DNA of 64,000 bases. It comes from Mangifera indica. Its lineage: Eukaryota > Streptophyta > Magnoliopsida > Sapindales > Anacardiaceae. Each line of letters opens with the position of its first letter. Position 1 is the stretch's first letter. A program made the position numbers and the translations under genes. The DNA is taken from the NCBI RefSeq assembly GCF_011075055.1, contig NC_058143.1:16690930-16754929 (forward strand), given 5' to 3'. This document shows, piece after piece, positions 13,305-24,364 of this stretch. Below the pieces are notes generated by a model. The model was not told the DNA's origin. It searched no databases and was given only the letters and a program-made list of their open reading frames with translations.

Positions 13305-13770
13305 TGAAATAACAGTCTACAAGTCTGAGTGATATGAGTTTACAGAAAAAAGAAACAAGACGAAGAGATGTAGTTGATAAAGGAAAACGTTGTCATTGGT
13401 TGGACTTCTATACAATAAACAAGTCAATAACCAAGCGAGTCTTGCGTAGTGTCCCACTTCAACTGCAAGACGTTTCCAGCAAGTTACAGTAAATATATAT
13501 ATATTTTTTATTAAAAAATATTATTTATTTACTCTCATAATTCATGTTATCTTAGGAAAAGGAAATTAACCATATAAATGTAATTACATCAACTTATAAT
13601 TATCATGCCAGTTTCCTGTTTTATGGCTTTCCTACTTCTTCTATTAGGAACTTACAATCTTCCTTTGACAAGTAATTCTATTCCTCTTCAAATTATGTAA
13701 TGTTTGAGTTTTCAACTATATATAAGAGTCTCTCAAGTTGAATTAATTGTTTCTTCATTGTGATTATCAA
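13305..13770. promoter_or_regulatory. shared divergent promoter region between the small gene and the F-box pseudogene
   Basis: This 466-bp spacer separates two gene starts that point away from each other, so it should hold both promoters. On the plus side a TATA-like CTATATATAAG at about 13717-13726 lies about 45 bp before the pseudogene ATG. The same spacer and TATA element occur at 24840-25292 in the right copy. No other motif was confidently recognised. Confidence 0.5.
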
Positions 13771-15702
13771 TGGCGGAGACCTTCAAGAGATCAAGAAACA
13801 TTGAGTAATCATCATCAAACTGGGTAGAACTTCACTGCGATGTATTAGAGCACATTTTTCAGTTTTTATCTTTCAAGGATGTGCTTAGAGTTGAAGGCGT
13901 TTGTCGTCCTTGGTTCTCAGCGGCAAAAGCTTTTATCAAGTCTCGCTTTCAGTCCTGTCAATTACTGCCATGGCTATGTAGATGATGGACTAATCAATAG
14001 TGGCTTTCGTATTTTGAATTTCGAAACAATAAGTGTTTCTGAGTTGAAGAATATATATTACGAGATGAGTGAGAGTTGCTGCATTGGATCATCGCATGGT
14101 TGGCTTATTTTGCTTATTTTGTTGAACGAAAAGGCTGCTCCTTTGCTTTAAAACCCTTTTCTTCAAGTTAAAATCCAGCTCCCTCGTCTGAATTCTTTGA
14201 TGGGTATTCTTGAAATTGTGAGAAGTGAAATTTATGGGGAATATCGCATCTACTATTATGATAATGAAAATAGGAAACATTCTGTTTCTTATATGATGAA
14301 TCTGCGTGAGAATCTCATACACAAAGCTGTTTTGTACTTAAACGACTCTTGTTTCAGCATCAAAAGCTTCACAGTCATTGTTATCTATGACCATCAAAGT
14401 AGCACGGAAATTTATAATAAGGTGCGTTTTTATATTTTAAAAATGTCTTTGTTTTCGAAACTCTATGAAACTTGTAGGAAACATTTTGGATCATTTCAAA
14501 TTTTTTGAAAAATTTTGAAATACGTTTCTTTTAAAAAAAAAATTGTGAAATCGATTAAACACATATCTTTTGTATTTTCAAATCGAAAATATCTTTAAAT
14601 CTCATATTGAATTCATCTTCTCTCTACTCTTCAATTTGTTACTCATCTTTTTCCTAATATATCATATAGATTGATGTGTATTGTTGTTTTTTTCTTAAAT
14701 ATCTATTTTTGTTTACTCAAGAACAATTTACAATAAGTTCTATGATTCTATTTTATAGTATCCTTTTTATTCATTCTTTTTTTATTATTTATTTTTATAT
14801 TATACAAGTTTATATATTTTTGTTATAAAAAATTTAGTATTTATAAAAAAACCTTTATATTTTTCATATTTATAAGTTTTCTCACATTTTTGTTTCCTAT
14901 ATTTTTTAAAAAATGCGTTTCCAAGTTTCGATGTTTCTCTATTTCCGTTTCCGTGTTACATAGATGCCACAATGCAAAGCTTGCATACCGCAAGACCGGA
15001 GAAAATAGCTGCTGGATGGATTTAGAAGATAAGCATCAACCGTACCTTGATATCCTATGCACCAGTACATAACTCTATGCATTAAGCACCAATGCCATTG
15101 AATTTTGGGATTTTGATGATGGTACCCCAATAAAAAGGATGAATCTTGAACTTTCAACTTTTCCAGAGAAATCATCAAAATGGTCTTGGTTTGAAGATAG
15201 AGAACTTTATGCTACCAATTTATACTTGGCTAAAAAACAAGGAGAAATAATGGTCATTGTGAGGTTCATCGGAGAACATGTTACTGGAGATGATGAAGAA
15301 ATTCGTGAAGAAGATCTGGTAATTGAAGACGACACACATTCTCTTGTGTGTCCATATAAAACACTGTTATTTCATGTATATAAACTAGATCTTGCTGAGA
15401 GAAAGTGGGTGGAAGTTGATTCACTGGGCGATTATGCAGTGTTCTTGGGTGGAAACAACTCAGTTACAGTGTTGACACAATCTTACAAAAATTCAATTTT
15501 CTTCACGGATGATTATTGGAGTCGAATGGATGAAGATTACTTCTATGGAGGTCATGATATTGGCATTTTCAATTTAGAAGATCAAAGAGTTGAATCTATT
15601 TATCCATTTTATTTGGAAAACATTCAACCACCGCCCAGTTGGGTTAACCCTAGTCATGGTCAGCTGCTCAAAGTAGGATTAATTAGTGTTTGTTGTGATT
15701 AA
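13771..15702 (+). pseudogene. F-box/DUF295 gene, dead copy with transposon-like insertion
   Basis: The sequence aligns along its length with the intact F-box gene at 25293-26615. It starts with the same MAETFKRSRNIE, but codon 13 is TAA (GAGTAA, where the intact copy has GAGGAA). Further damage: an altered segment with an in-frame TAG after the F-box (about 13975-13985), a roughly 575-bp insertion at 14392-14966, and a second nonsense codon (ACATAA, near 15066-15071) where the intact gene reads TCACAA. The 3' part from 15139 to 15702 remains open and encodes the DUF295-like C-terminal half, including LGDYAVFLGGNNSV, which could mislead gene callers into predicting a short gene. The C-terminus is also shifted relative to the intact copy. 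A residual promoter with a TATA-like element remains, so transcription is possible, but no full-length protein can be made. Confidence 0.9.
14392..14966. mobile_element. non-autonomous DNA transposon-like insertion inside the F-box pseudogene
   Basis: These 575 bases are absent from both other F-box copies in the window. The left end reads CATCAAAGTAGCACGGAAA; the right end, reverse complemented, reads CATCTATGTAACACGGAAA, giving imperfect terminal inverted repeats of about 19 bp. The interior is AT-rich and has no transposase. I could not define a clean target-site duplication because the flanks have diverged. The superfamily is undetermined; hAT or Mutator-like is possible. Confidence 0.65.
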
Positions 15703-16500
15703 TTTCTGGTTCTTCCGTAGAATTGTTATGATGATGTTGGATTGTTAATGCTAAGAACTTCAAAGTTTATTATATTAAAATCATTTTATGTTTAATATTA
15801 TTGTTCAATTCTAGAGATTTATGAATGAATTTGATGAAATTCAAAATAAATTTTCAGTAAATGGTGTAAAATCAGTCGAGGAATTGGAATCTTCCTTGAC
15901 AAGTAATTATTCTCCTGCTTATTTTCTTGGACGAAAAATGTTGCTTTTTCTAATTTTAAACCCTCCTCTGTTAAGTTAATTCTTTGATGGGTCAAATGGC
16001 GTTTTTCATTAGACGACTTTTACTTGGAGAATGTAGTGCTATCTTTGATCATAGTAAGACTGATCAACTATTAAATAATAATTATTAAAATAAAAATCTT
16101 TAAAAGAAAAAAATTAAAAATAGGTAAAAATAGAATTTTAATTAGATTTTTACTATAAAATTTTGTGAAATGCTTTTATCGTATTAATTAGGGATGAACA
16201 GATTTAAATATCCTATAAAATTTTCAAAAACTAAAATCGAAATCAATTGATTCTCAAAAATAAAATTGAAGCCTGTAAGATTGGTTCCTGATAGGAAACA
16301 ACCCCATAGGTTTTTTTTTTTTTTTTTTAAACTAATTATCTACACATCTGTTTTTCCATTTTAATTTTTGCCGTGTATCAAGTCAAGTATTATTAAAACA
16401 ATGTAAAATAAATTTTTTTTTTGACTATTTATAACCAGTTTAAATAAATATTAAACAAGAGCAGCAAAACCCTTAGCTGTTGATATTTTAATTCAAATAT
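15703..16500. other. intergenic, no gene seen
   Basis: The first 110 bases are the 3' flank shared with the intact F-box copy. A diverged echo of F-box coding sequence may lie at about 15900-16000: the motif TTTTCTTGGACGAAAAATGTTGCTTTTTC resembles the DUF295-region text CTTGGACGAAAGTGTCGCTC in the intact gene. Beyond that the stretch is AT-rich with T and A runs and no recognisable feature. Confidence 0.4.
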
Positions 16501-16509
16501 AAAAATAAA

Positions 16510-16672
16510 ACTATGTGCATTTATTTTTGGTATATAATTTATATACACAGATGATGTGTTATCATATGATTGGATATTTTTTATCATATGATGACACATG
16601 TTTTAAAATCACTTAATTATATGATAACATATTACTATGTATATAAATTATGTATAAAAAATAGATACACAT
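16510..16672. repeat. foldback MITE-like element (TATATAATTTATATACACA family)
   Basis: The left arm, with GGTATATAATTTATATACAC then GATGATGTGTTATCATATGA, is mirrored by a right arm whose reverse complement reads TTTTTTATACATAATTTATA and then ATATGTTATCATATAATTA. Relatives lie at about 38405-38860 and 58635-58772. There is no coding capacity. Confidence 0.5.
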
Positions 16673-16839
16673 ATCATTGCTCCAAACATAACAATATCCT
16701 ACGCACAATCAATTAACAAATTTTACATTTTCTTTATTTTAATCATTTAGCGAAGGGAAGCAGGAAGGAAGTAGCGGCTGGGAAGGGACAGAAAAGGAAA
16801 TAGGAAGCAGCGGCTGGGATTGGGAAAGAAAGAAATTAG

Positions 16840-17159
16840 TAGGGCTGGACTCGAACTAAGCCCGTTCAAGCTCGAGTTCGAATTCGGCTCAAACGAGTCT
16901 GAAATAAGCTAGCTCTAGCCGAGCTCAGTCGAGCATAAGTTACTCGTCAGATTTTTCAATTAAAAATTTTGATACAAAACGACGTCGTTTCAACCAATAT
17001 GTATTAAAACGATATCGTTTTAATAACAAATAATGAATCAAATTAAATTCGAGTAGAGTTTAAGTTTGGTTTTTATAAGCTCGAACTCAGCTATCTATAA
17101 ATCAAGCTGAGCTCGAGCTCAAATGAGTTCGAGTTTGACTCGATTCGAATCTAATCCTA
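16840..17159. mobile_element. hAT-type MITE with 8-bp target-site duplication
   Basis: This 320-bp element starts TAGGGCTGGACTCGAAC and ends with the reverse complement of TAGGATTAGATTCGAAT, so the inverted termini match at about 12 of 17 positions. It is flanked on both sides by the identical octamer GAAATTAG (16832-16839 and 17160-17167). A TA(G)GG-type terminus with an 8-bp duplication is the hAT superfamily signature. The interior is rich in GCTCGAGCTC-like text and contains the palindromes AAACGACGTCGTTT and AAAACGATATCGTTTT. No transposase is present, so it is non-autonomous. Confidence 0.85.
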
Positions 17160-17167
17160 GAAATTAG

Positions 17168-17931
17168 TTTAATTCATTTTTTTTTGTTTTTTAATATGGA
17201 TAACAACGGAAAGGGGCGGAAAGAAGATCTCAATCTTTGTTTTTGATTTATCCTCATTATAGAGATAAAAATAATTCTTCATTCTTTTCCCATGAAAAAA
17301 AATCCCTTCTTATCTACTCTCATTCTCATGAAAAAAAAATTCTTTTCTCATACCCATAAAATTTTTTTTTCTCTTTATATCCTCTAAATACAATATAAAT
17401 ATATTAAATAGTAAAATTAAAACCAACTCACTATTTCAAAATAAATATAATATATTAATCACTTTAATGTGTAAAATAAAAACCAAAATAAATTAAAAAA
17501 ATATAAATAATCTAAAACTATAAAAATATGTTAGTATTTTAAACTGACGAGAATAGAGTAGAGATGGAAAAAGGTGGGGCGGGGAGATAACACTTGTATC
17601 CCTTTTCCCTTCATGCTCGTTTTCTTCTTTTTTTCTGTTATTATTGAAGAATTTTCTCTTTGTTAGAGTTAGAGGGAATTAAAACCCTTAAAATCAGACT
17701 GGAATTACCATTTTTATTTTTAAATAACTGGTCAAGTGCCTGATCTGTTGATGTGAATTCATTAACCAGGTCGGTTTTGGTTATTGAGAGTAAGAAGCCG
17801 AAACCTGCAAATCCTTTTAATTTAATATTGGAATCTATCCTATTTTCTTCAATTTTGGATAGAAGTCAGAATCGAATACTGAATACCTAGTAGTTTCAAA
17901 TCTGAACGGATAATTTACCCACCCTAATATT
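17168..17931. other. intergenic, no gene seen
   Basis: AT-rich sequence between two transposons with no usable open frame. Its last ten bases are the left target-site duplication of the foldback element that follows. Confidence 0.4.
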
Positions 17932-18773
17932 GGCCAAAGGATTATTTCCCACCCAAGTTTAAGTGTTATCCTAGCCCACACTCGCGAAATTTGAAAAACT
18001 TAAAATTTTATTTATCTATTAAAAATCTCAATTAGGGTTAAAGGTTAAAACTATCTTTTACCAAAAAAAACTAAAGTTTTATTACGTTTGCCCCTTTTTA
18101 GCTTGAAAATCCCACAAATCACCCACCTAAAGTTTAAAAAATCAAAATCCCCCCCCTTAGGTTTGCAAATCATCGTCGGACATGATGAACTTCGCCATCT
18201 CTAGTGGCGTCGACTCTCTCTCCTGGTTTAACTATCCCTGCTAATCACTTCGTAACAATCAACGAAGGCTAATTCCTCTGATAAAAATGAAATCGTTTTT
18301 GTCTTGGACAAAAATGACCATCAGAGGTCTTAGACGACTATATAGTCTTCATCTGAGAGCTTCGATGGTCATCTTCATTTCGAATAAAGATGAAATCATT
18401 TTTGTCTGAGACAAAGACACTTCGACGAAGATGATTTCATTTTCGTCAGAGGAATTAGCCTTCGTCCGTGGTTAGAAAGTGATCAATAGGGAGAGTTAAG
18501 CAGGGAGGGAGAGCTGACGCTACCAAAGACGACCATCTCCAATAATATTTATAAACCCTAAAGGGAAAATTTTAATTTTTCAAATTTTAGGTGGGTGGGA
18601 GGTAATTGTGTTTTCAAACTGAGAGGATAAACGTAATAAAACTTTAAATTTTTAAAATTTTTTATAAAATAACTATTTTATCCTTAATTATAATAGAGAT
18701 TTTAGTTTTCTTAAATCTCACTAACGTGACTTTGGAATAACACTTAAAGTTGGGGTAAAATCATCCTTTGGCC
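17932..18773. mobile_element. Mutator-type foldback element with 10-bp target-site duplication
   Basis: About 842 bp that is an inverted repeat over most of its length. The left end starts GGCCAAAGGATTATTTCCCA; the reverse complement of the right end starts GGCCAAAGGATGATTTTACC, and both continue to AAGTGTTAT. The inner arms also pair: for example ATTCCTCTGATAAAAATGAA at 18270 is mirrored by TTCATTTTCGTCAGAGGAAT at 18429. The flanks carry the same ten bases, CCCTAATATT, at 17922-17931 and 18774-18783. Long inverted repeats with a 9-10-bp duplication fit a non-autonomous MULE. A folded transcript would give a long hairpin. Confidence 0.85.
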
Positions 18774-19069
18774 CCCTAATATTAATATATAATATTAGTC
18801 TAATAATATTTGAGTACTCCAATGAAAGCCATCGTATGATTAAGTTTTACAACAGAGAAATGTTGTACGGACAACTATTTCTATTACAAGTAACATGACG
18901 TGGCAGCTTTTGCTTCAACTTTTCGGCATCAAGGTAGACTCATCTAACGGTTGTGTGCTTCTGTCAGGTCAATCGGTTGCAATTTTCGGTGCAAAATCGT
19001 TGTGGGTATAGCATTTCCGGTAGAAAATGTGGGTTTCAAACTTAGGCAGGCAGAGCCGAAACAATTTAA

Positions 19070-19545
19070 AAGACGTTTAATTTGGGTAATATTTTATTAT
19101 CAAAATAAAAAAATTATCTTAAAAACAGATTATTTAAAAGATTATTAGGTATAAATAATTACTATATTTGATAAAATTTAATAGATATAAATAATTAGTA
19201 TTTAATTAAAAATAATAAAAGATTACTAGTAAATTATTTTACTTAAACGCTCTTGAATATAATTATTTTTAAATTATTTGTTATATTAATTAAAAATAAA
19301 TTTATTTTTGTCTCAAAAAATTAATAAATAATAATATAATTATAATAAAATCAAGATTACCTCGATAATCTTTAAATACCTAAGATGAATGTAGTAATCA
19401 GATTATCACCTATATTATTTATCATGTTAACATTAGTAATAAAATATTATTATAATCTTTTATTACTGATAAAATAAATAAAAGAATAAAAGATAAAGTA
19501 CCAAAATAATCTTAGAAAACTCAAACCAAACACCCCCTTATAGTC
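19070..19545. repeat. AT-rich MITE-like element, copy B
   Basis: It begins near TTTGGGTAATATTTTATTAT and ends near AACTCAAACCAAACACCCC, whose reverse complement (GGTTTGGTTTGAG) resembles the left end of copy A at 3825. The middle shares the submotifs TTATATTAATTAAAAATAAA and AATCAAGATTA with copy A. Ends are approximate and no coding sequence is present. Confidence 0.55.
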
Positions 19546-20523
19546 ATGCACAGTGACCACTCCAACACAACTTATAGAGTATCAGTGATCACTTATAATA
19601 TAATTTCTAAAAGAGATTGATTTTGATTTGATGGGAATGTTAACAAAACACTAAATAATCTTGTATTATTTTTTTTAGAATTGATAATTTTTACTCAATA
19701 TGAAAAATATTGAGTTACAATTGAATTTTTTTATATAAAATTTATTTTGAATCAATTTGATAAATTTAAAATTAAATCAGATAGTATTAAAATTCATATA
19801 AAAGTATCTCGATACGATTCAAATTAATTTGAATATTTTAAAGAAATGTTGTTTGAATAAAATTTGTTAAAAATGAATTATAAAAATGTTAAAAAAGAAT
19901 ATCAATAACAGTTAAAATCTTTATAAAATGTATATAATTGTATCTTTACATAATTATAATTATTTATTTTTATTTAAATATTTTATTTTATTATTAAGTA
20001 GTAAGAATTTGATACGATTAATTAGATTATTGATATATTTTAAAAATCGTAATATGTAAATTTTTAGATTATTTACCAATAAACAAAATGTTATATAATG
20101 TATTTTATTAATAGTATGTTGAGATAATTTGATGAATAAATTAAAATAATAAAAATATTTTAAAAAATAAAAATAATAGATAATTTTTAATCAATTTAAA
20201 TATTAAAGAATTGAGTTAGAGTTAAAATTAAAAAATTTTAATATAATTTTAATTTAAGTTACATTAGAATCGAAATTTTTTTATAGAAAATCTGAATTAA
20301 TGCCAGATAAATACAATCCAATGACATGGCCTGGCATCTATTCTTTTGTCCAAGAATTGTCGACCTTTTTATCCAACGGATTGGCAAAATCTTAAGTTGA
20401 CACACCGGACCGCGGGTGGAAACAAATCAAATTTCCTTTTTCCAATATTCTTTATGCCTTTTAACTTTGGTTAAGTATGCATTCCACAACTAGCAACTCA
20501 AACCTTGAAAGGCACCAACTAAA
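19546..20523. other. AT-rich spacer and promoter of the four-helix membrane protein gene
   Basis: No gene is visible from 19546 to about 20300, where the sequence is almost pure AT. From 20300 to 20523 base composition becomes more balanced, as expected for a promoter and leader. The clearest landmark is the start context ACTAAAATGGGC at 20519-20530. Confidence 0.4.
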
Positions 20524-21003
20524 ATGGGCAATGCAACGAGTATGAAAGCTCTCTTTACTTCAATGATGAGCTTCATCATTTCCCAAATCCCTCAAACATC
20601 ACACACACCATCTTCATCTTCTATCGACTTAGAATCCCAATCAGTCCCTGCACCTCGATACCAGTTTCTACAGCGGTGGCAAAATATTGTTATGACATTT
20701 TGCTTTACATCCGCACTTGAAATAGCTGTCCTGTTTGCACAAATTCAATCCAGGCTCCCTGTTTCATTTCATATCCTCTCTTTCTCTATCTTTCTTATCT
20801 TTGTTTTTCTGATTGTTGCAAACATCATTGGCCAACGTTTCTCAACCGCCACTCAAGTGTTAGAGCTAGTTTCAGTCATTCTTATTCCCACAACCGTTGT
20901 TTTCACCATCGCCATTCCATTTCCTCTGATTCTCAAGTGCATCACCTGGGCTCTCTATGCCATTTCCTTGTTAATTATTTTGATTTTAAAATATTACTTT
21001 TAA
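20524..21003 (+). CDS. small four-helix membrane protein of unknown function
   Basis: A single-exon open frame of 159 aa. The first 45 residues are polar and serine-rich. Four hydrophobic segments follow: about 55-74 (NIVMTFCFTSALEIAVLFAQ), 79-101 (VSFHILSFSIFLIFVFLIVA), 112-133 (VLELVSVILIPTTVVFTIAIP) and 136-158 (LILKCITWALYAISLLIILI). It ends just after the last helix with KYYF. The layout resembles small plant integral membrane proteins of unknown function that have a polar head and four helices; I do not recognise a named family. Codon use and the intact frame within an AT-rich region support a real gene. It lies between the two copies of the duplicated F-box block but is not part of either. 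Helix positions are read by eye. Confidence 0.6.
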   Translation: MGNATSMKALFTSMMSFIISQIPQTSHTPSSSSIDLESQSVPAPRYQFLQRWQNIVMTFCFTSALEIAVLFAQIQSRLPVSFHILSFSIFLIFVFLIVANIIGQRFSTATQVLELVSVILIPTTVVFTIAIPFPLILKCITWALYAISLLIILILKYYF

Positions 21004-21655
21004 TTATTTGTTATTTGTATTCAAGTTTCTTATAGTTGTAATTGTCATGTGCTTGTGATACATGGTAAAATATTTCCTGTGTCTTTTGTATTTGTGATAA
21101 AGTGATGCAACAAGATTTCCTCTATTTCCATATTTATGGATTTAGAAACATCACAATTATGCTATTGCTATGTAAATTCTCCGGGGTATATTTATCATCT
21201 ATTTTTTCATTCATGGACACACGTTGAAAGAAAGGGAAAATAGATAGTTACGTTTGAATTGGAAGTCGAATGCGTATAAGCTTTGGGATGAGGTCTGTAT
21301 GTTAGGACAACATGTACTTGCCTCAAAGGATTATTTGCCTCAATTGCCTCAAAAGATTGTTTGCCTCAAAATTGCCTTAATTGCCTTAAAGGATTGTTTG
21401 CCTTAGAGGATTATTTGGATGGTTGGCATTGCCATCTCACTTGCGGGATCGTTTGAATCCTTGTAGTTTTGTTGACTTAATTTTTTAATTTATTTATTCC
21501 AATTTTATCCCCTTGCGATGGGATTGTAGGGTCCATTTGACTTAACTTTTTGTATGGTCTACGTAAGCGTGTATCTAAAATAAATAAATTAAAAAATTAA
21601 AAAGCTGGGATCTTTGCATCAAATTGAAATTGAAAAGCACTAATTGACCCCACTT
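21004..21655. other. intergenic with a short minisatellite
   Basis: This holds the 3' flank of the membrane protein gene and a tandem repeat at 21317-21418. No further gene was seen. Confidence 0.5.
21317..21418. repeat. minisatellite based on TTGCCTCAAAGGATT
   Basis: About six imperfect units alternate between TTGCCTCAAAGGATTAT, TTGCCTCAA and TTGCCTTAAAGGATTGT. The unit ranges from 9 to about 18 bp, suggesting repeated slippage. Confidence 0.75.
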
Positions 21656-21659
21656 TAAG

Positions 21660-22386
21660 CAGCTGGCGATGGACTGGGTCTGGGGTTAACCCAATAGGGC
21701 GGTGGCTGAATCTTTTTCGAGCCATATGGGTAAATAGACCCCACACAAGTAATCTTCATCCATTCGACTCCGATAATCGCCTGTGAAGAAAATTGAATTC
21801 TTATAAGATTGAGTCGACACAGTAACCGAATTATTTCCACCCAAGAGAACTGCATAATCGCCCAGTGAATCAACTTCCAACAACTTTCTCTCAGCCGAAT
21901 CTAGTTTATATACATGAAATAACAGTGTTTTATATGGACACACAAGAGGATGTGTGTCGTCTTCAATTAGCAGATCTTCTTCACGAATTGCTTCATCATC
22001 TCCATTAAAATATTCTCCTATGAGCCTCACTATAAGCATTACTTCTCCTTGTATTTCAGCCTAGTAAAATCTTGTTGCACAAAGTTCTCTATCTCCCAGC
22101 CAAAAAACCTTTGATGGTTTCTCTGGAAAACTTGTCGGTTCAAGATCCATCCTTTTTATTGGGGTACCATCATCAATTCCAAACTTCAATAGAATTACTG
22201 CTTAATGCATAAAGTTGTGAATTAGTGCATAGGATTTCATGGTACAGTTGATGCTTATCCTCTAAATCCATCCAGCAGCTATTTTCTCCAGTTTTACAGA
22301 ATGCAAGCTTTGCACTAACGCCATAAATAACTATGACTGTGAAGCTTTTGATGCTAAAACAAGAGTCGTGTAAGTGCAAAACAGCT
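21660..22386 (-). pseudogene. F-box/DUF295 gene fragment, inverted third copy
   Basis: On the minus strand this matches the C-terminal half of the intact F-box gene, from KAVLHLHDSCFSIK through AKLAFCKTGENSCWMDLE, IREEDLLIEDDTHPLVCPYK and LGDYAVLLGGNNSVTVSTQS to PPPYWVNP. There is no N-terminal half or F-box. Frame breaks lie between the LSSNSIEVWN segment and the MLIVRLIGEY segment, and a deletion of about 45 nt removes the GHDIGIFHLED region and changes frame. At about 22386 the F-box similarity stops, and the adjoining bases match intron 1 of the small gene at 11.9 kb instead, marking a rearrangement junction. Confidence 0.85.
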
Positions 22387-22500
22387 TTGTATACTTTAGA
22401 AGATCATTCCGAAGATGTAAAGGGGGAAGTGCAATGCATAAATTTGAGACCCACCGACATAAACAACTATCTTTGTGGGCATGAAACTGGTAAAAATGAT
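22387..22500. repeat. segment similar to 11887-12000 (edge of the duplication)
   Basis: Aligned by eye, TGTATACTTTAGAAGATCAT and the following text up to CATGAAACTGG match the run at 11887-12000 with roughly 75-80 per cent identity. In the left copy this text directly adjoins the duplicated block. Here about 760 AT-rich bases separate it from the right block, suggesting an insertion or a diverged edge. Confidence 0.65.
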
Positions 22501-23265
22501 TTTAACCCCACGTTTTGGATGCTCTTATCATTGAATAAAATGATTTCAAGTTAGTAAATTCACGAATTATTCCTATTCTTATATTATTCACATATTAAAC
22601 ATATTTAAAAGAATTTTTAAACACAAAATACATTAAATATATATTTTACATCATTCCCATATTAAATGGGAATTATACGCTTTATTTTTACCATATTTTT
22701 AAATTTTTTGTTAAACTTAAAATACAAAATTGTCTTTTCCATTTTTAATTATTTATGAAAATGTCACTGTTATTTAAAAAAAAAAAAACAACATTTCTTT
22801 CTTAATTCCCAATTCTAATTTTGCCTTTTCTGCTCCTATGGCTTGTACAAAGATTTACTCTTATTTGAGTCTGAAATTCAAATTGATTAATTTATTTATT
22901 TTTTTCAATTGACTAGTATATTACTTATTATATAAAAAATTTTGATTATGTATTATGTTATATTATGTTTAATAATTAATTAAATATTTTATATTTCAAT
23001 TATGATATTAATTTTTAAAAAGAGATTCATGAAAAGTATTAAAATTATTATGATATTATCGTATATTTAGAAATGTATTATTAACAATATATCATAGTAA
23101 ACCCATACATACACATTTCATATTTTCTTCATATAAAAATTTTAGAGACATCTTTTTTTAAATATATTTTTTATTATTTATCGTATTATATCTATATAAT
23201 TCACGCATGATTTTATTTTGGTTCCCGCATTTACTAAGTAGGCTATGTGCTCCTTTAACTGAAGA
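22501..23265. other. AT-rich stretch with no counterpart in the left copy
   Basis: Nothing recognisable as a gene. It separates the outer edge of the duplicated unit from its main part and so is probably inserted DNA. I could not see clear inverted termini or a target-site duplication. Confidence 0.4.
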
Positions 23266-24364
23266 GAAGAAAGTAAAAGAATTGTGCATAATTTTAATTT
23301 TAGTTTTAATACAGACAAAATACCTTCATTTAATTTGTGTTAAAATCAGCTAATTATAGCATTTCAAGTTGGATAGGACAAAAAAACTATGTCTTAATCT
23401 TAATTGCCATTAACTTAGGCATTCTAAAAATCACAATTAGTTTGGCGGTATATGCTTCTTGGAAATTAGATAAGTCCATTATCGGTCATCAGTCTTGTCT
23501 GAGAAGGATTTTAGAAGAAGAAATTTTAAATCAGAAAACAGAAAAAAAATACTTCACTCATCAGTTATAATTTTTGCCACACGCATATCAAGCAAACAGC
23601 AAAGGATGAACTCTTAAATGGCACAAATTTGGATAATCAAAATCCAAAAATTTCTTAGATTAGTCAATTCTTAAGAACAAACATATATATTAAATGACAA
23701 TACCAGCTTGAAGGTTTAAAAGAAACTAAAAAGAACACAATACTTAACTAAGTAAACCATAGGGAAAAACTGAACCTAATTCCTGGAAGCATCCAAGAAC
23801 AAAGGCCTAAGTGGTTGAAAAGCTCTATATTGATAGCAATTTCTCCAATCACCAAATTCATCAACCATATATTAACACTGAACCCAGACTCCAAGACCTA
23901 TCAGCATGGGAGAAAACCTCCCCTGTAGCAGCATTGAATAACAGATTGTTGATACCCATCAAACGCAATACAAACCTGCTTACCCATTTCACCATCAATT
24001 CTACCATGAACTAACAGTCTAACTCGATTCAAACAATATGTATAATCTAACCCAGATAAAGAAAAGAAAATATAGATAAATTAAACAAAAAATATCATCA
24101 TAACCAACATAAGCATCCAATACCCATAAATTCAAAAAATCCCAGCATAAATGACAAGTGAATCATCGCCATCTAACCAACAACAGAACCATCAGCCGTA
24201 GAAAAATTAGTGAAGATTCTTCAATAAACAAAGACCCAGATAATAAAAACACAAATAAATAATAATTTCAACAAAACCAGCATAATTATCCAACGCAACA
24301 TGATATTCAAAGTTATTTTACAAAAACCTTGATAAAGGTAGAAAAGTTAAGAAGGAAAAGAGAG

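Larger units (their letters stand above)
12044..15814. repeat. duplicated block, left copy
   Basis: From the AAGAAAGTAAAAG motif at about 12044 to about 15814, this segment aligns by eye with 23266-26760 in the same orientation. It covers the 5' half of intron 1, exon 1 and the promoter of the minus-strand small gene, the spacer between the genes, and the whole F-box gene with its 3' flank. The main differences are a roughly 575-bp insertion in the left F-box copy, a roughly 310-bp replacement in the right exon-1 copy, and scattered indels. Exact limits need a dot plot. Confidence 0.85.
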
